Positions 22,831 to 33,794 of a stretch of DNA of 64,000 bases are shown piece after piece. Positions within the stretch are counted from its first letter, which is position 1; each line of letters opens with the position of its first letter. The notes under the pieces were generated by a model that worked only from the letters and a program-made list of their open reading frames with translations, was not told the origin of the DNA and ran no database searches. Source of the stretch: Cyrtodaria siliqua (lineage: Eukaryota; Mollusca; Bivalvia; Adapedonta; Hiatellidae); assembly GCA_037043455.1 (NCBI GenBank), contig JAWPHD010000003.1, forward strand, positions 558,001 through 622,000. The letters run 5' to 3'. The position numbers and the translations under genes are program-made.

Positions 22831-24435
22831 TGTTCGTGTATATGGAAAGAAAATGGACGAACACACAAAACAAAATTTAAAAAAAATAGCTTAAAAAAAA
22901 GAATTGCATGAATATCATGTATTTGTAATATCAGACATTTTAAAACGATTTTGATAATTAAACTCAAACTCACAAATTGTATACGTAAAGGCCATTGTAG
23001 TCTTTCTTTTATTAAACTATTGCAAACAAAAAATATGCCAATTAACAGAACCGAGAGAAGTGATATTTCAGTTTTGGGTTGAGAAAAATGCAATTAAGAA
23101 GTAATTGTAGTTTTAAAGAAAACTCAGCCTGGAAAATAATATACGTCTCAAAGCTACAGAAAGAGACAATCATGATATTAACATCTTTAACAGAATACTA
23201 CGTTTTCATCTGCCGAATGTTGACGCATGTTAACATTCTGAATCTGGTATGCATGCTACAACTAACTCCCCTGCATTCACACCATGTTGCAATACAGGGA
23301 AGCATATGCTTTCTGCAAGTACAGTGTAAAGTAAGTTTCGCAAGATACTTTGATAACATTCCGAAATTATAAAGGAACAGATGGGCATCTGTTATAACAG
23401 GCCTTATAACAAAGTTCAAGGTGTACCATCCCTATTCTAAAACTATGTAAGACTTTCCGAGGTCCTTGTTTGCACGTGGTGGTATGTACGCAAATGTTGT
23501 ACTGCTGCTGTTGCATATGTATGGGGAATACTGCTCATCAAGAGCTCACCAGTTGAATTCACAACGCTCTAGGATTGACTTCAACAAGCCGTTGTAATGA
23601 GACACTGGATTATTGTTAACTGATATCCACTTGATAATTATTACAGGGTCTCATTACAACAGGTTGTTGCATGCCCATTCTACTGAGTGGTGGATTGCAT
23701 TGGAAAAGCTCACCATCAGATTTTACTATAGACCGTGTGTCCATTTAGACAACCTGCTGTTTAAAATAATATTTAACTACCGTCTTTCAAAACATGTCTG
23801 TCAGGATGCTCTGTCCTATTGACGTAGCGGTATCTAGATTATGCTTTTATTTCAGCAGTCATATACTCAAACTACTTTGTAAATCAGTTTATTTTCATTT
23901 AGGAACGATTTTCCTACTCCCAAGAACTGAAGCAAAGACTGCTGTGCTAGTCTTTCAAACCTCCTTGCAACCTTGCCTTTGTATCTAGCCTGTGTTAACT
24001 TGCATCACTTGTAACACTCGTTAGCTGCTGAATATTTATGGACTATTTTTCTGCTATATTTATATAAACACAAACTCCAAAATGGATGGGTTATGGTCAA
24101 GTGAAATTTTCAACCAAATGCATACTTTAGGCATGAGCAATGTCAACCATAATGTACATGACAGTACTTCAATATTATTTACGCGAACATAATATCAGAA
24201 ATAATACGTATATGGCTGAAATATTGCCAAACAAAACCAATTATTGATCATTATCATGTCTATATTCTGTTCAAATCAAATAACAAATCTAATAAACTGT
24301 TCATCCGAACGTTTCACTTTACCACGTTTCAGTTTACAATGTAAGTGCACGCTTTTAATGTATATCAATTCATTTTAAATATCAAACAATAGGGCTGATA
24401 ATCACATAGGCTTTTGCATATGTTAAATAAATAAC
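22831..24435. other. Unassigned stretch with one hairpin
   Basis: AT-rich. At about 23582-23672, CAACAAGCCGTTGTAATGAG and the complement-like CTCATTACAACAGGTTGTTG form a ~24-bp inverted pair around a ~45-nt spacer. Other short frames are unrecognised. Confidence 0.5.
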
Positions 24436-24439
24436 GAGA

Positions 24440-24760
24440 AGAGTCTTTTGTAGAGTGTCATGTGCTTTTTTAACGTTATGAGCTAGGTCAGGTTGCAGGT
24501 AAAGGTTTAATAGAAAGGGGCATAACTTTGCCGAAGTAAAAAACAAAGTTATTAGACATGTGTAACGACTTTCCTTGGGGTGCGATGAAGATATTTATTA
24601 AGTTTCATGAACATAGGTGAAATATTTTTTAAGTTATGACCAAGTTCAGGTTGCAGGTTAAAGCGTGACGGACAGACGGACGAAGACGATGAATGAAGAC
24701 AGACTACGGACAAAGCGATCTCTACCTGTCTGCCATGCTACGAAGGTGACACAAATACAA
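24440..24760 (+). repeat. Interspersed repeat of the TTTCCTTGGGG type
   Basis: Has GGGGCATAACTTTGCCGAAG, TTTCCTTGGGGTGCGATGAA, TTAAGTTTCATGAACATAG and GACGGACAGACGGACGAAG. I recall this arrangement as a common dispersed sequence in mollusc genomes, but cannot verify it here. The GACGGACAGACGG run is a small tandem motif. Confidence 0.5.
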
Positions 24761-25589
24761 ATAAAATGGAACTTTGAATTGTAGCATTTCTGTGAATCAT
24801 TTTTTAATCTAAGCTTAATTTTTCTAATTAAAATCTTAAAATTGTACTTTATTATCTCCCTTTATATCAAGACATTTATTAAAGAGAGTTTAGACGTTTA
24901 TATTATTATATTAATTTGTTTGGTTATCTTTACCTTCTTTCGATAGAATGTGCGTTTAATGATTAAAATGGTTGAATGTTTGCTTCCATATGTTTTTATA
25001 CGTTTTTAAGGGTCGAACTATTGAACTGTTATATGTTTACATGACTTACGTAACCATTTTGAACGCAATCAAAAAACACAAAAACAAATTTGGTGGAGTT
25101 AATCCATGCCATACATCTATTTTTATATCAATTTAGAACATTTTCTTAAAAATTACCTCCCTTTATAAAACAATAGTTTTACACACTTAAGCTACCGAAC
25201 TAAAAATACTATCCTAGCTTAAAAGAAGCGTAAGACATTGACCTTTCCGAAAATGCATATTAGAATTTGCCAGCTTGAGTGGTACCAATATGTCAAAATT
25301 TGGGTAGCAGCACACGGCCTATATATGGGCTACCTGTTCCAGATTACTGTTATGGCAATGGTAAAATGTCACCTACTGACATCGATTAAAAAAATCATAT
25401 ATATATATATAGGAAAAGGTGGCACCCGAGTTGATACCAATATCGAATGTGTTGACCTTTCTAATCGATTATGTCTAACAATGCTTTAATCAATTTGCAT
25501 TAGGAATTCTATTCCACTGACTCTAGGATTAGAGTATCATTTACAACGTGATTATTAAATATATATACACAATTTGTTACCTGACGATT
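24761..25589. other. Mostly unassigned; includes repeat X copy 2
   Basis: Repeat X lies on the minus strand at about 25266-25325 (AGAATTTGCCAGCTTGAGT and AGCAGCACACGGCC). A short (TA)n run is at 25397-25412. Nothing else is recognised. Confidence 0.5.
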
Positions 25590-26325
25590 ACGTTTCAGAC
25601 AATATTATGCTTAGGTTTTCACAAGGTAGTCATAGAAATGAATATGGTACTGAGCTTTTAAATTTGTGTAAACTTACCGGTTTTATAATTATGAATGGGA
25701 GAGTAGGGCAAGACAGATGAATTGTAAATATACATGCGTTAAGAATGCTGGATGCAGTGTAGTAGATTATGTGCTTTGCCGTCCATATTTAATGAACTTT
25801 TGAACAGAATTTATAATTGATGAACCAAATCTTTTGTCTGATCCTTGTGTTTTACATTTTTCATTAGGAAATATGCTTCCATCAGACAAGAAGTGAACTC
25901 TGAACTGGGTAACAATTTATAATACATTAATTATCATTATAAATGGAATACTGGTAAAGCGGATATGTACTCAGAGCTGCTTAAAAGCGATGGTAATAAA
26001 CACAAAATATAACTGCAAATATATCATTAGTTCTTAACTATGTTGAAGCTGATAACAATCTTGATTGTTTTTATAATTACCTGGATAATATTTTTAGCCC
26101 GTTGTTTAAAATAAATTTAAGCAGTAATATAAACACTGGCAGTAAGCATGCGAACCAACGGTTTGATAGTACTTGTAAAGAAAACCAAATCAGTTTTATG
26201 AGAAATTATATTACTATGGGAAAGAAATAGAAAGCACATGACACAGGCCAGGACAGAATATAATCAAAGTACCGAAGGTACTGAGAGCATGGTGAACTAT
26301 GATTTGTGAATCCATGTAATGGAAA
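25590..26325 (+). mobile_element. LINE endonuclease domain relic (5' part of a split LINE)
   Basis: Broken frames read ELLNLCKLTGFIIMNGRVGQ, then a shift to GCSVVDYVLCRPYL, TEFIIDEPNLLSDP and LHFSLGN, and further on KWNTGKADMYSELLKS and the linker KHANQRFDSTCKENQ. This is the C-terminal half of an apurinic-type endonuclease (EEP fold) followed by the start of the linker to RT. Where the family has SDH (catalytic His), this copy has SDP, and stops interrupt it, so it is dead. The matching RT part in the same orientation begins at 40707, beyond repeat D. Confidence 0.75.
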
Positions 26326-26924
26326 GTCACATGGATGGACTGAAAATTTGTCAACTCTTCTTAATAATAATACATCATTGCATGTAATAATACATCCATG
26401 CATTGTTTAATGTATCTGGAAGTAAGGCGATTAAAACAAGATAAGGTAAGGTATATACAGGTATAAAGAAGGTAACAAAAGGAATGATTGGTTATAATGA
26501 AAATTAATCTCCGAAACGCTTCATCATATCTGAACCATATCTTCACAGGTATTAAAGTATTATCGAAAAACATCAACTGTCATCACCTGTCAAAGTTTGA
26601 GTCATTAGAAATGAATACGGCGGCAAAAAGGTCAAGACAGCTAATTGTGTCAATTCAAGGGGAGGTAATTCATAGACCCTTTGATCAACATAGCTGAATT
26701 AAAATAGGAAACAACCTTGCATTTATATAGACCTACTATGCAAGTATGATTAAAATCAAATGAACACGAGTGTAGTGACAGCCATATCCCCCGCTGCACA
26801 ATAATTTATAATATACAAATTTAAACATGGAATGTCACTGTAAAGTGACAAATTCTCCCTGAAGTTTCCTGTAGACTACACATATACAAAACATAACTTA
26901 TAAATCTTTGTGCTCATTTGAATG

Positions 26925-27085
26925 TAATCTCCCAACTCGGAGTACCCTGGTCTCGGATACCGTTGTTATTTATTCTCACAACTCGGGATACCACTGGTCC
27001 CGGGACACCGTTTAGTTCATTCTCACAACTCAGAGTACCACTGTTCTCGGGATACCGTTGTGATTTAATCTCACAACTCGGAGTG
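26925..27085. repeat. 46-48 bp minisatellite inside D
   Basis: About 3.4 units of TCTCACAACTCGGAGTACC followed by ACTGGTCTCGGGATACCG and TTGTGATTT. The same array is at 57541-57712 in the other D copy. Confidence 0.85.
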
Positions 27086-27663
27086 AACATGATGTTCATA
27101 CACAATTATTTCGTTGTTATATTTTTCAGCCATGCATGTGAACAAGATGTGAAGGCCCGGGCCTTTTGGCCTAATGAGAATTTCACGATTCATATCCCTA
27201 ATTGTATTTTTTTACGTGGACAAATCGTTTGTTGACAATAATCACCAAACTCACGGTAAATTCCGTTTACTACCTTAGGCCTAAACAAGAAAGTGTTTTG
27301 TTTCCTGTCACCCAACCGAATCGCCGTTTTTACTCCCGACACGACAACTTTTTATCCCTTCATTTTTTTGTTGCTTTGTTTTGTTTTGTTTTGTTTGGCC
27401 TTAACAGAATATAATTCAATCAGTTTAGCATGTTATTTGAAAATTGTAATAAAAGGTAACATATTTGTGTTGAGGTCTACTCTTGTTTGTGTAATGTATA
27501 TCTCTCAATGTTACAGTCATACGTTCGAGTCCCGCTTGTTCCACGTTTGCACATTGAAGAATGTTTGACAGCTACTCACTAACGCGCGGCAAGACTGTGG
27601 TTCTACGAGTTTGTTTCAAAACATTGATAAAAGTCGTAAAAATCTTTTAAAAAAAAAACACTC

Positions 27664-27690
27664 TCCACACACACACACACACACATACTG
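27664..27690. repeat. (CA)n microsatellite at the D breakpoint
   Basis: About 11 CA repeats preceded by CACTCTC, as in the unsplit D copy (~58355). The sequence after it (TACTGGTTTTACC) is not D. Confidence 0.9.
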
Positions 27691-27844
27691 GTTTTACCTA
27701 TCAAGTGAGGACTCTGATTCCTCACCTTCTTCCGAGGACTCGGCTTTCCTATTGACGTACGAAACTGATGTTTTGAAGTACTAATCTATGAAGTATGCTT
27801 TTTTCGAATGTGAACTTACTTTCTACGATTTTTGATTTTTTAAT

Positions 27845-28205
27845 TTGACTAACTTTATTATACATGCGAGGACTAAAGTGTTTACCGTCAGAGGACATGT
27901 GTTAACAAACGAGGACTTAAGAGTGTTTACCTTCAGAGGACTAATTTGACTAACTTTACTATACATGCGAGGACTAAAATGTTTACCGTCAGAGGACCAT
28001 TTGTTAACAAACGAGGACTTAAGAGTGTTTGCCGTCAGAGGACCATGTGTTAACAACTGAGGACTAATGTGTTTACCGTCAGAGGACCATGTGTTAACAA
28101 CCGAGGACTAAAGTGTTTACAAAGAAGGACTAAAGAGTTAAACGTCAGAGGACCATGTGTTAACAAACAGGGACTCTGTGTTAACATTCTGAAGACCATG
28201 TGTTT
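27845..28205. repeat. 44-46 bp minisatellite
   Basis: Six to seven imperfect units of CCGTCAGAGGACCATGTG, TTAACAAACGAGGACT and AAAGTGTTTA. CGTCAGAGG or CTTCAGAGG recur at ~27886, 27931, 27987, 28033, 28077 and 28143. Some spacings are stretched by an extra CTAATTTGACTAACTTTA insert. The open frames across it are repeat translations. Confidence 0.85.
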
Positions 28206-28254
28206 TAAACATATTTATTTTACATCGATTGCGAAACAAGTTCTTGCAACTTAG

Positions 28255-28415
28255 ATTAATCACTCTCGATGGCTTCCTGGGTAGAACCAGTACTAAGCAA
28301 TGTGGATTAATTATCTTGCTCAAGGATAAATAACGTGGCCGCGACGGAGGATCGAACCCACGACCTCTCGATCAGGAGTTCGGCGCTCAACCACTGGACC
28401 ACGTACTCCACTAAA
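28255..28415 (-). mobile_element. SINE-B copy 1, reversed
   Basis: Reverse complement: GTGGTCCAGTGGTTGAGCG (box A-like), box B GGTTCGATCC, then CTTGAGCAAGATAATTAATC, the TTAGTACTGGTTCTACCCAG core and AATCGATGTAAAATAAATA at the 3' end. Confidence 0.8.
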
Positions 28416-28482
28416 TGTGTTAATAGGTAGACTCAGGGTCGACGGAAAGAGGAACAGGGAATGTCACTGTAAAACCTTTACT

Positions 28483-28660
28483 TGTTTGACTTGCCTGGTG
28501 TTCCATTTAGGCACTTGTGGGTCATAACTTTCAAGAAGTTGGAGTTTGGTATGATGGTCCAATTGTCTTGCAACTATATGGTGGCTAATTTCTGCCAGTG
28601 TATTTTTGCCCGTGAATAAACAACATTTGGTACACTTAATTGTTGTTATTTCGAGTGGCG
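28483..28660 (-). other. Unrecognised exon-like frame
   Basis: A minus-strand open frame reads IKCTKCCLFTGKNTLAEISH, then LDHHTKLQLLESYDPQV and PKWNTRQVKQ. It is followed, on that strand, by CAA|GTAAAG, a plausible splice donor (intron side from 28482 downward). It contains a CxxC pair. There is no in-frame ATG in the open stretch, and I cannot name a family. It lies beside the CpG-rich patch at 28640-28870. It could be a host exon, a transposon relic or chance. Confidence 0.25.
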
Positions 28661-28870
28661 TCTTTTCGCGGACGAAAACACTAAAGCGCGCCAGAACGAA
28701 AACGCGCGGCACGAAAAGACGAGCCTCGGAACGCGACTAAAACGGCGCGGTCAATATATGTCGTCTTTTGGTTCTGAATCGAAAACCAAACCATGAAACT
28801 TTAAAAAAGACGACAATGTAGCATTTGTCGTTGTTTCGCCTTTTCCTCTTCCGGTCCGCATGCGCAGACA
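28640..28870. promoter_or_regulatory. CpG-rich patch with ETS/NRF1-like sites
   Basis: The only clearly CpG-dense stretch in the window. CTTCCGGT (28848-28855, ETS-like) is followed by GCATGCGCAG (28858-28867, NRF1-like half sites), the kind of pair found in CpG-type promoters. Two inverted pairs of the same word are also present: CGTCTTTT at 28659 with AAAAGACG at 28714, and GTCGTCTTTT (28760-28769) with AAAAGACGAC (28805-28814). It could equally be the end of an unknown transposon. Confidence 0.3.
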
Positions 28871-29361
28871 CAATGAAAATACTTATTATTGTTGACACCA
28901 GTTATGGCTCATAACGAGCCGCCTCACTAGGATTTCCAATATTTTCTAATCTGATGGTGGAATTTGCTTGAATATCCATAAAGAAAAGTTTCCATCATCG
29001 GTTGATTCGGACTCATAGGTTTCTAAAGAGTCCAAGTCAGCTGACCATAGAAAAATCTTGTTTCATATGTATGTAATATGAATAAGGCACTGCCTCATGG
29101 CGAGCGTCGGTTTAAGTAAATAAAATGGTTACATTGTGTAATATTACTCATACTGTAATACCTTATAACATAGAGATTTTCTAAACCCAACTCTGTTGCT
29201 CCGTTCTAAGGGACACACAAAACACGCAACCCACTACTATTCACATACAAACTTTGCTATCATCACATAAAAAAACTAATTCAACAAATTATTTAAGCAT
29301 AACTATTCGAAATCGAAATGGGGATCTAGACATTATACTTTATTACTTCCAAATCAAACCG
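28871..29361. other. Unassigned sequence
   Basis: No repeat or coding relic recognised. Confidence 0.45.
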
Positions 29362-29580
29362 TGGAGCGCTGTGGTCTAGTGGTAGAGCGTTGGACCCATG
29401 ATCCAAAGGTCGTGAGTTCGATTCCCGCCATTGCGTTGTGTCCCTGAGCAAGACACTTTATCTGCATTGCTTAGTACTGGTTCTACCCAGAAAGACATCA
29501 AGAGTGATTCAAATACGTTCATAGAGCTTTCGTTACAATCGATGTAAAATTAATAAGTTTAAACTAAATCAAAATAAGCA
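29362..29580 (+). mobile_element. SINE-B copy 2
   Basis: The best-preserved tRNA head in the window: GGTCTAGTGGTAGAGCG (box A), an anticodon-like arm TTGGA-CCCATGA-TCCAA and box B GAGTTCGATTCCC. It is followed by CCCTGAGCAAGACACTTTAT, TTAGTACTGGTTCTACCCAG and ATCGATGTAAAATTAATAAG. The acceptor arms do not pair, so it is a SINE rather than a tRNA gene. Confidence 0.85.
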
Positions 29581-30107
29581 CTGCAGTGTGATTTGCATTG
29601 TAATGTTGGCAGGGCCTTTACCCACTAAAAATTGTGAAGACACCCGACCCTAGCCTGGTCATTTTGGTGGAGAAAAAAATGCGCGAAAACTGCCTAATTT
29701 GTGAAGAAAGTATTGAATACATGCATTGTTTTTGTGGGAGCAGGATAATATGAAACATTTTAGATAAACTTTCTTCTATGAACATATCCAGAACAAAACA
29801 ATATTGAACAATTTAAGTGGTGGAAATGCCAAAATAAATAAAATAATAATATTAAATAAAAAAAAAAATTAATAATAATAATTGTGAAGCAAATCGGCCA
29901 CAGTTGTCAAAAAAATGACTTAAATAGTGAGTAAGTGTCAGGTGAACTTGAATAAGCATGATCAGTATAATTATGTATGCATACTTTTTTTTTATGAGAC
30001 TTCTCAGGATGATCCAATCTATTCCTATTTCCTAAATGTAAATGCCTTCACTTAGCAGCAATGATCAGGTAGGAAGGAGTAGGAATGAATTGTTTCAAGT
30101 GATACTG
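29581..30107. other. Unassigned sequence
   Basis: AT-rich, with an A/AAT-rich run at about 29833-29883. No feature recognised. Confidence 0.45.
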
Positions 30108-30298
30108 AATGTTGCGTTGTAAACCTTATCGCCTCTCACCGCTGCAGGTTCGAATCCCACTGGGAGCTCGACTTGTGAGGATGTGTCGATCCTTACGGAT
30201 GGCGGGAGGTGTATAGTACTGGTTCTATAGTACTGGTTCTACCCAGGGCAAGTGGGTGGTCTGCCTCCACCACCCTTAAAAATCCACCATCATATATA
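30108..30298 (+). mobile_element. SINE-A copy 3
   Basis: GCGTTGTAAACCTTATCGCC, CTCACCGCTGCAGGTTCGAA (box B), GGGAGGTGTATAGTACTGG, a tandem duplication of TATAGTACTGGTTC, then TACCCAGGGC and GTGGTCTGCCTCCACCAC. Box A is lost or truncated. Confidence 0.85.
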
Positions 30299-30309
30299 GG
30301 GGGTCCCAA

Positions 30310-30789
30310 AGGGGTTTTGCGTGAAAACGTGATTGGGGTGTTTTTAAAAACGTGACACGTGAAACAAACAATATTTTTGCGTGACTGCGTGAAAATTATA
30401 TCAGCGTGATCCGTGATTTTGGTCTTGGTAAAACATGATCGCGTGATATGGTGACGTGAAACGTGAATGTTTAGTCCTTTTCAATCTTTTTAGTGTCCCT
30501 CCTCCTCCCCCGAGTCTCCCTCGAGAGCTGAACTTTCGTACTTGCACGAACATCTGGCACGGGGAATCCCCGGGGACACTACAATCAGCCGAGTCGTGTA
30601 TCAGATACAGTATAGGCAGTATATACTGGTGGTATGCCGATAGTTTCACTGACATAGCTCACTACATTACAAGTAGCTCATTCACATTTAACGTGAAATG
30701 TGAAAGTTCTGCTATTTTCACGTGAAGACGTGATCCTTGTTTTTATTTTACGTGATCACGTGAACACCCCCCCCCCCCCCCCCCCCCCA
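30310..30789. repeat. CGTGA-rich block ending in poly-C
   Basis: Begins at about GGGTCCCAAAGGGG. Positions 30318-30468 contain about ten CGTGA/CGTGAA words (for example ACGTGACACGTGAAAC), and the right part has CACGTGAAGACGTGATCC and ACGTGATCACGTGAACA. It ends in about 21 C residues (30768-30788). Probably one interspersed repeat of unknown class; the proline/glycine-rich frames come from C and CT runs. Confidence 0.5.
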
Positions 30790-32297
30790 AACAAACAAAT
30801 CATTGATGATGTGTCATTTGAACTAATCAGTTCGTTTAATGCCTTGTTCCCAAGTCACCACTCTCTACATCCCCTCTTGAAATTAAAATTCGTGCATCGA
30901 ACGTCACTGACTGACGTAATCAGCTTTGAAAATTGTCATAATGGTGACGTACAATTACGTCTACAGTACAGTAGGTGCTTCACTTTGTCTACAAAGAACA
31001 AAAAAGGTTTACGTTTGTGCTTTCAAGTAAAAGAAAGGATATTTCACTTACCGCTTTTGGTTTCGCATAAACAATTTAAGGATAAAAAGGTAGGCGAATA
31101 ATTATTATTGCATATAACTATTGTTTCAGGTGAATTTTTATTATTAATAAGTGAACTGGAGATTTAAATGCCGCAGTGGGTCGTTAAATACAATTTGAAC
31201 AAAAAGCAATTACACAGTTCACACAATCTCAGACATTTATTACTATTAGGTAGGATGGTCAGCGCTTAGCCAGCTTTCTTAATCCTTTTGTCATATTGTA
31301 TTTTCAATGAAATTGGAATGCTTTCAAGTATGTAGATCTAATATAAAAAAATAGATCTAGTAAAACTAACTTACATATTGACGCAATCACTTTTATTTAA
31401 ACATAATCAAGCATTAAATCGTTGATTATGTTGTTGCTGAACAGTGGCAAGCGTCGTTTTAAGTTAATTTGTGTTACTCGGTTTTTATCCTTGGGCTCTA
31501 TAGTAAAATAAAATTCTTTGGGTGGTAAAATGATGATACTTTTTAAGATTTTGGTTTTGAAAGATACATATACTGAATCAGATTGCATGAATGTGCATGA
31601 AATATTCAGGGTATTAAAAGAATCACACTGTAGATTAGTTAATTTTAACTGTAAACTTGGTTGAACATCAAGGATAAAGACCGAGTTCATCACCTACCAG
31701 AATGTATTAGGTAGGTCTTATTTCTGGTCACTGATTGGTCAATTTTTTTGATGATGCTCTATCAAAATTATGAATTACATGTATGTTATATTCAATGCAC
31801 AAGACCTCGCTTCGCTCGGTGAAATTAGCTGTATAACGTCGCTTCGCTCGATGTAATCTCGGTGTAATTAGCTTTATGTTCCTTCGAATAACACCTCGCT
31901 CCGCTCGGCGTTCATGTGAGGTAATAACGACGTGCTAGAAATACGATTCACCTGCACGGTGCACCGTTTTACTTGCACGATGCAACTTTACGGGCAGGTA
32001 ACTCTAGCGGTTTGACGAAGATTTTTATTGCCTTAGTATGGCAATTTCAGAAAATCAACAACGCGTTAACCGTAAGGCGAGCTTACGCTCGCGATTATCC
32101 ACTATCAGATTGGAAAACTTTGCAAAACCTGGTAAGTCGTCTCATCTGCATTTACGCCGTTTTCAAAAGCGGCATTTACACGTATGTGGATTTCGGACGT
32201 AAAGACAACAAATTTACTCCTTAAACCTTTATAAAGGACACATTCAAAATAAAAGCATAAATTCATTGTGTATTATCTGTACATGTAGGTGAATCCC
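30790..32297. other. Unassigned stretch with CGCTTCGCTCG repeats
   Basis: At 31805-31915 the word CGCTTCGCTCG or CGCTCCGCTCG occurs three times, between GGTGTAATTAGCT-like words. A 98-codon minus-strand frame (31397-31693) is unrecognised. Nothing else stands out. Confidence 0.45.
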
Positions 32298-32462
32298 GTG
32301 ACTTATACTAACCACACTTGGCGTCCTGGAGGAGAACCAGCACTAAGCATCGTGGGTAAAGTGTCTTGCTCAAGGACACAATGAACATGGTACGGTCGAG
32401 GATCGAACCAGGGAACCGTCGATATCGAAGTCCGACGCTCTACCAATAGACCATGCAAACCT
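32298..32462 (-). mobile_element. SINE-B copy 3, reversed
   Basis: GGAGAACCAGCACTAAGCAT, TAAAGTGTCTTGCTCAAGGA, ATCGAACCAGGGAACC (box B complement) and CGCTCTACCAATAGACCATG (box A complement). Confidence 0.8.
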
Positions 32463-32934
32463 ACCATTTACATTGTTCGCAAAGGAGATAAGGCTAGGAC
32501 AAATCTAATAAAGTCTGATTCGTTTTGGGTCAATGGTTTCAGAGAAAACGTGTTTTTTTTGCAAAATCCAAATACCCTCTGCGATGCCCCTTTTTATAAC
32601 AAAAAGTTGTATAGCGAATATCACCTAATTATGTTTCTGTAGAAATTTGGTTGTCTAATCTGGATTTGCGTTGTTTTCAAAAGCCGCGTAAATGCGTCAC
32701 TCGGGGATAATGTCACTCAAAGGAAAGACCGAAAGTGACCACTTAAGGCAGGTAAATGCTTAATAAAAGTGGATTTCCACTGACATTGTATAAACGGGAT
32801 ATAGAACAAGTGGCTGTTTATATAGCTATATGTGTAAGAATATGGCTGTTCAGTGGGGATGCTTTGTAGAAGTGACCGCTAACACAGATTTATTCGATCC
32901 ACAGTCAGAAGGTTTGTGTGTATGTGGTTTAACT
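32463..32934. other. Unassigned sequence
   Basis: No feature recognised. Confidence 0.4.
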
Positions 32935-33105
32935 TCGATTTTTCTTTTGTGGCGGAGTCAGATCTCCCACCTTTTAATGGATAAACCAGTAATATACACC
33001 TTCCGCCATCCGTAAGAATCGATACTTCATTACATATGAGAGTCGCTTCCAGTGGGATTCAACCCCGCGCGGTCTGTACTATCTCGGCGATTGCAAAACA
33101 AACAG
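32935..33105 (-). mobile_element. SINE-A copy 4, reversed
   Basis: GGCGGAGTCAGATCTCCCAC, ATACACCTTCCGCCATCCG, TAAGAATCGATACTTC and the box B complement GGGATTCAACCCC. Confidence 0.75.
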
Positions 33106-33344
33106 TGCAAACCAGATACAGATGAGTTGATGAGTGGGCTCATCACACACTGAAATAGCGGAATCATCTGAATATACTGATACTTGGACCATAGTTCATC
33201 TTTGAATATTAACCCTTAAACCACTGCATTTTCAAAGTGGACTCTTCCATTATTTTATTAAAGTTCCAAATAATGTTGCTCGTTTTATTCTGTTCATCAT
33301 AACGGAAACGCATTTTTCACACATAAATAGTTTTTGCCCAAATG

Positions 33345-33510
33345 GGAATATAAGAATCTTTCATGGGTATCCGGTGAAGATAGGGAATTCCAACCCGAGG
33401 TATACGTGTTTTTATCGGAACCGAGGCTCTGCCGAGGTTCCGATTAAAACACTTATACCGAGGGTTGGAATTCCCTATCTGAACCGAATACCCATGATAT
33501 ATTCTTTTTC
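33345..33510. mobile_element. Palindromic hairpin element 1
   Basis: Near-perfect ~75-bp inverted arms: CATGGGTATCCGG, GATAGGGAATTCCAACCC and ATCGGAACC on the left; GGTTCCGAT, GGGTTGGAATTCCCTATC and CGAATACCCATG on the right. The centre (CCGAGGCTCTGCCGAGG) is itself nearly palindromic. Looks like a hairpin MITE; target duplications are not clear. Confidence 0.8.
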
Positions 33511-33559
33511 TTGCATATCAGAGAAATGTTATGCGTTGATGCCGCCAGGTATTAACGTT

Positions 33560-33690
33560 TTGCATGTTTTCCTGCATACCGGATGATGGCGCGCGTGAAT
33601 TTTATCTCGACCCTAGGGTGAGATGGAAATATCTAGCTCCGGTAAAATGACGGATATCCTTGTCCGGTATGCAAGAACATGTCATCTTAC
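33560..33690. mobile_element. Palindromic hairpin element 2
   Basis: GCATGTTTTCCTGCATACCGGA at the left pairs imperfectly with TCCGGTATGCAAGAACATG at the right, around a spacer with CGACCCTAGGGTGAGATGG. It lies 50 bp from hairpin element 1. Confidence 0.6.
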
Positions 33691-33794
33691 ACCATGGAAA
33701 GCAGCAATCGCCCGTGAATAATGAACTTGAGAGGCAAGGTAGTGGAAATGGAAAATATACCAAACACCTATTTTAATATGCAGACTCGGGTGGA

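Larger units (their letters stand above)
26328..27690 (+). repeat. Repeat D, left half
   Basis: Matches 56890 to about 58372 end to end at high identity: GCATGTAATAATACATC, CTCCGAAACGCTTCATCATA, AAGGGGAGGTAATTCATAGA, CCATATCCCCCGCTGCA and GAGTCCCGCTTGTTCCA. It ends in the (CA)n at 27664-27686, where the paralog continues into the right half. D contains a 46-48 bp minisatellite and a box B-like GTTCGAGTCCC (27521). No D protein is recognised; its open frames are short and unlike known families. Confidence 0.85.

Noticed and set aside
29362..29435. Functional tRNA gene with a CAT anticodon
   Set aside because: The D, anticodon and T arms look good, but the acceptor ends do not pair and the sequence continues into a SINE body shared with other copies.
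30401..30725. Proline- or glycine-rich frames on both strands
   Set aside because: They arise from CT and C runs in an interspersed repeat, and both strands are open.
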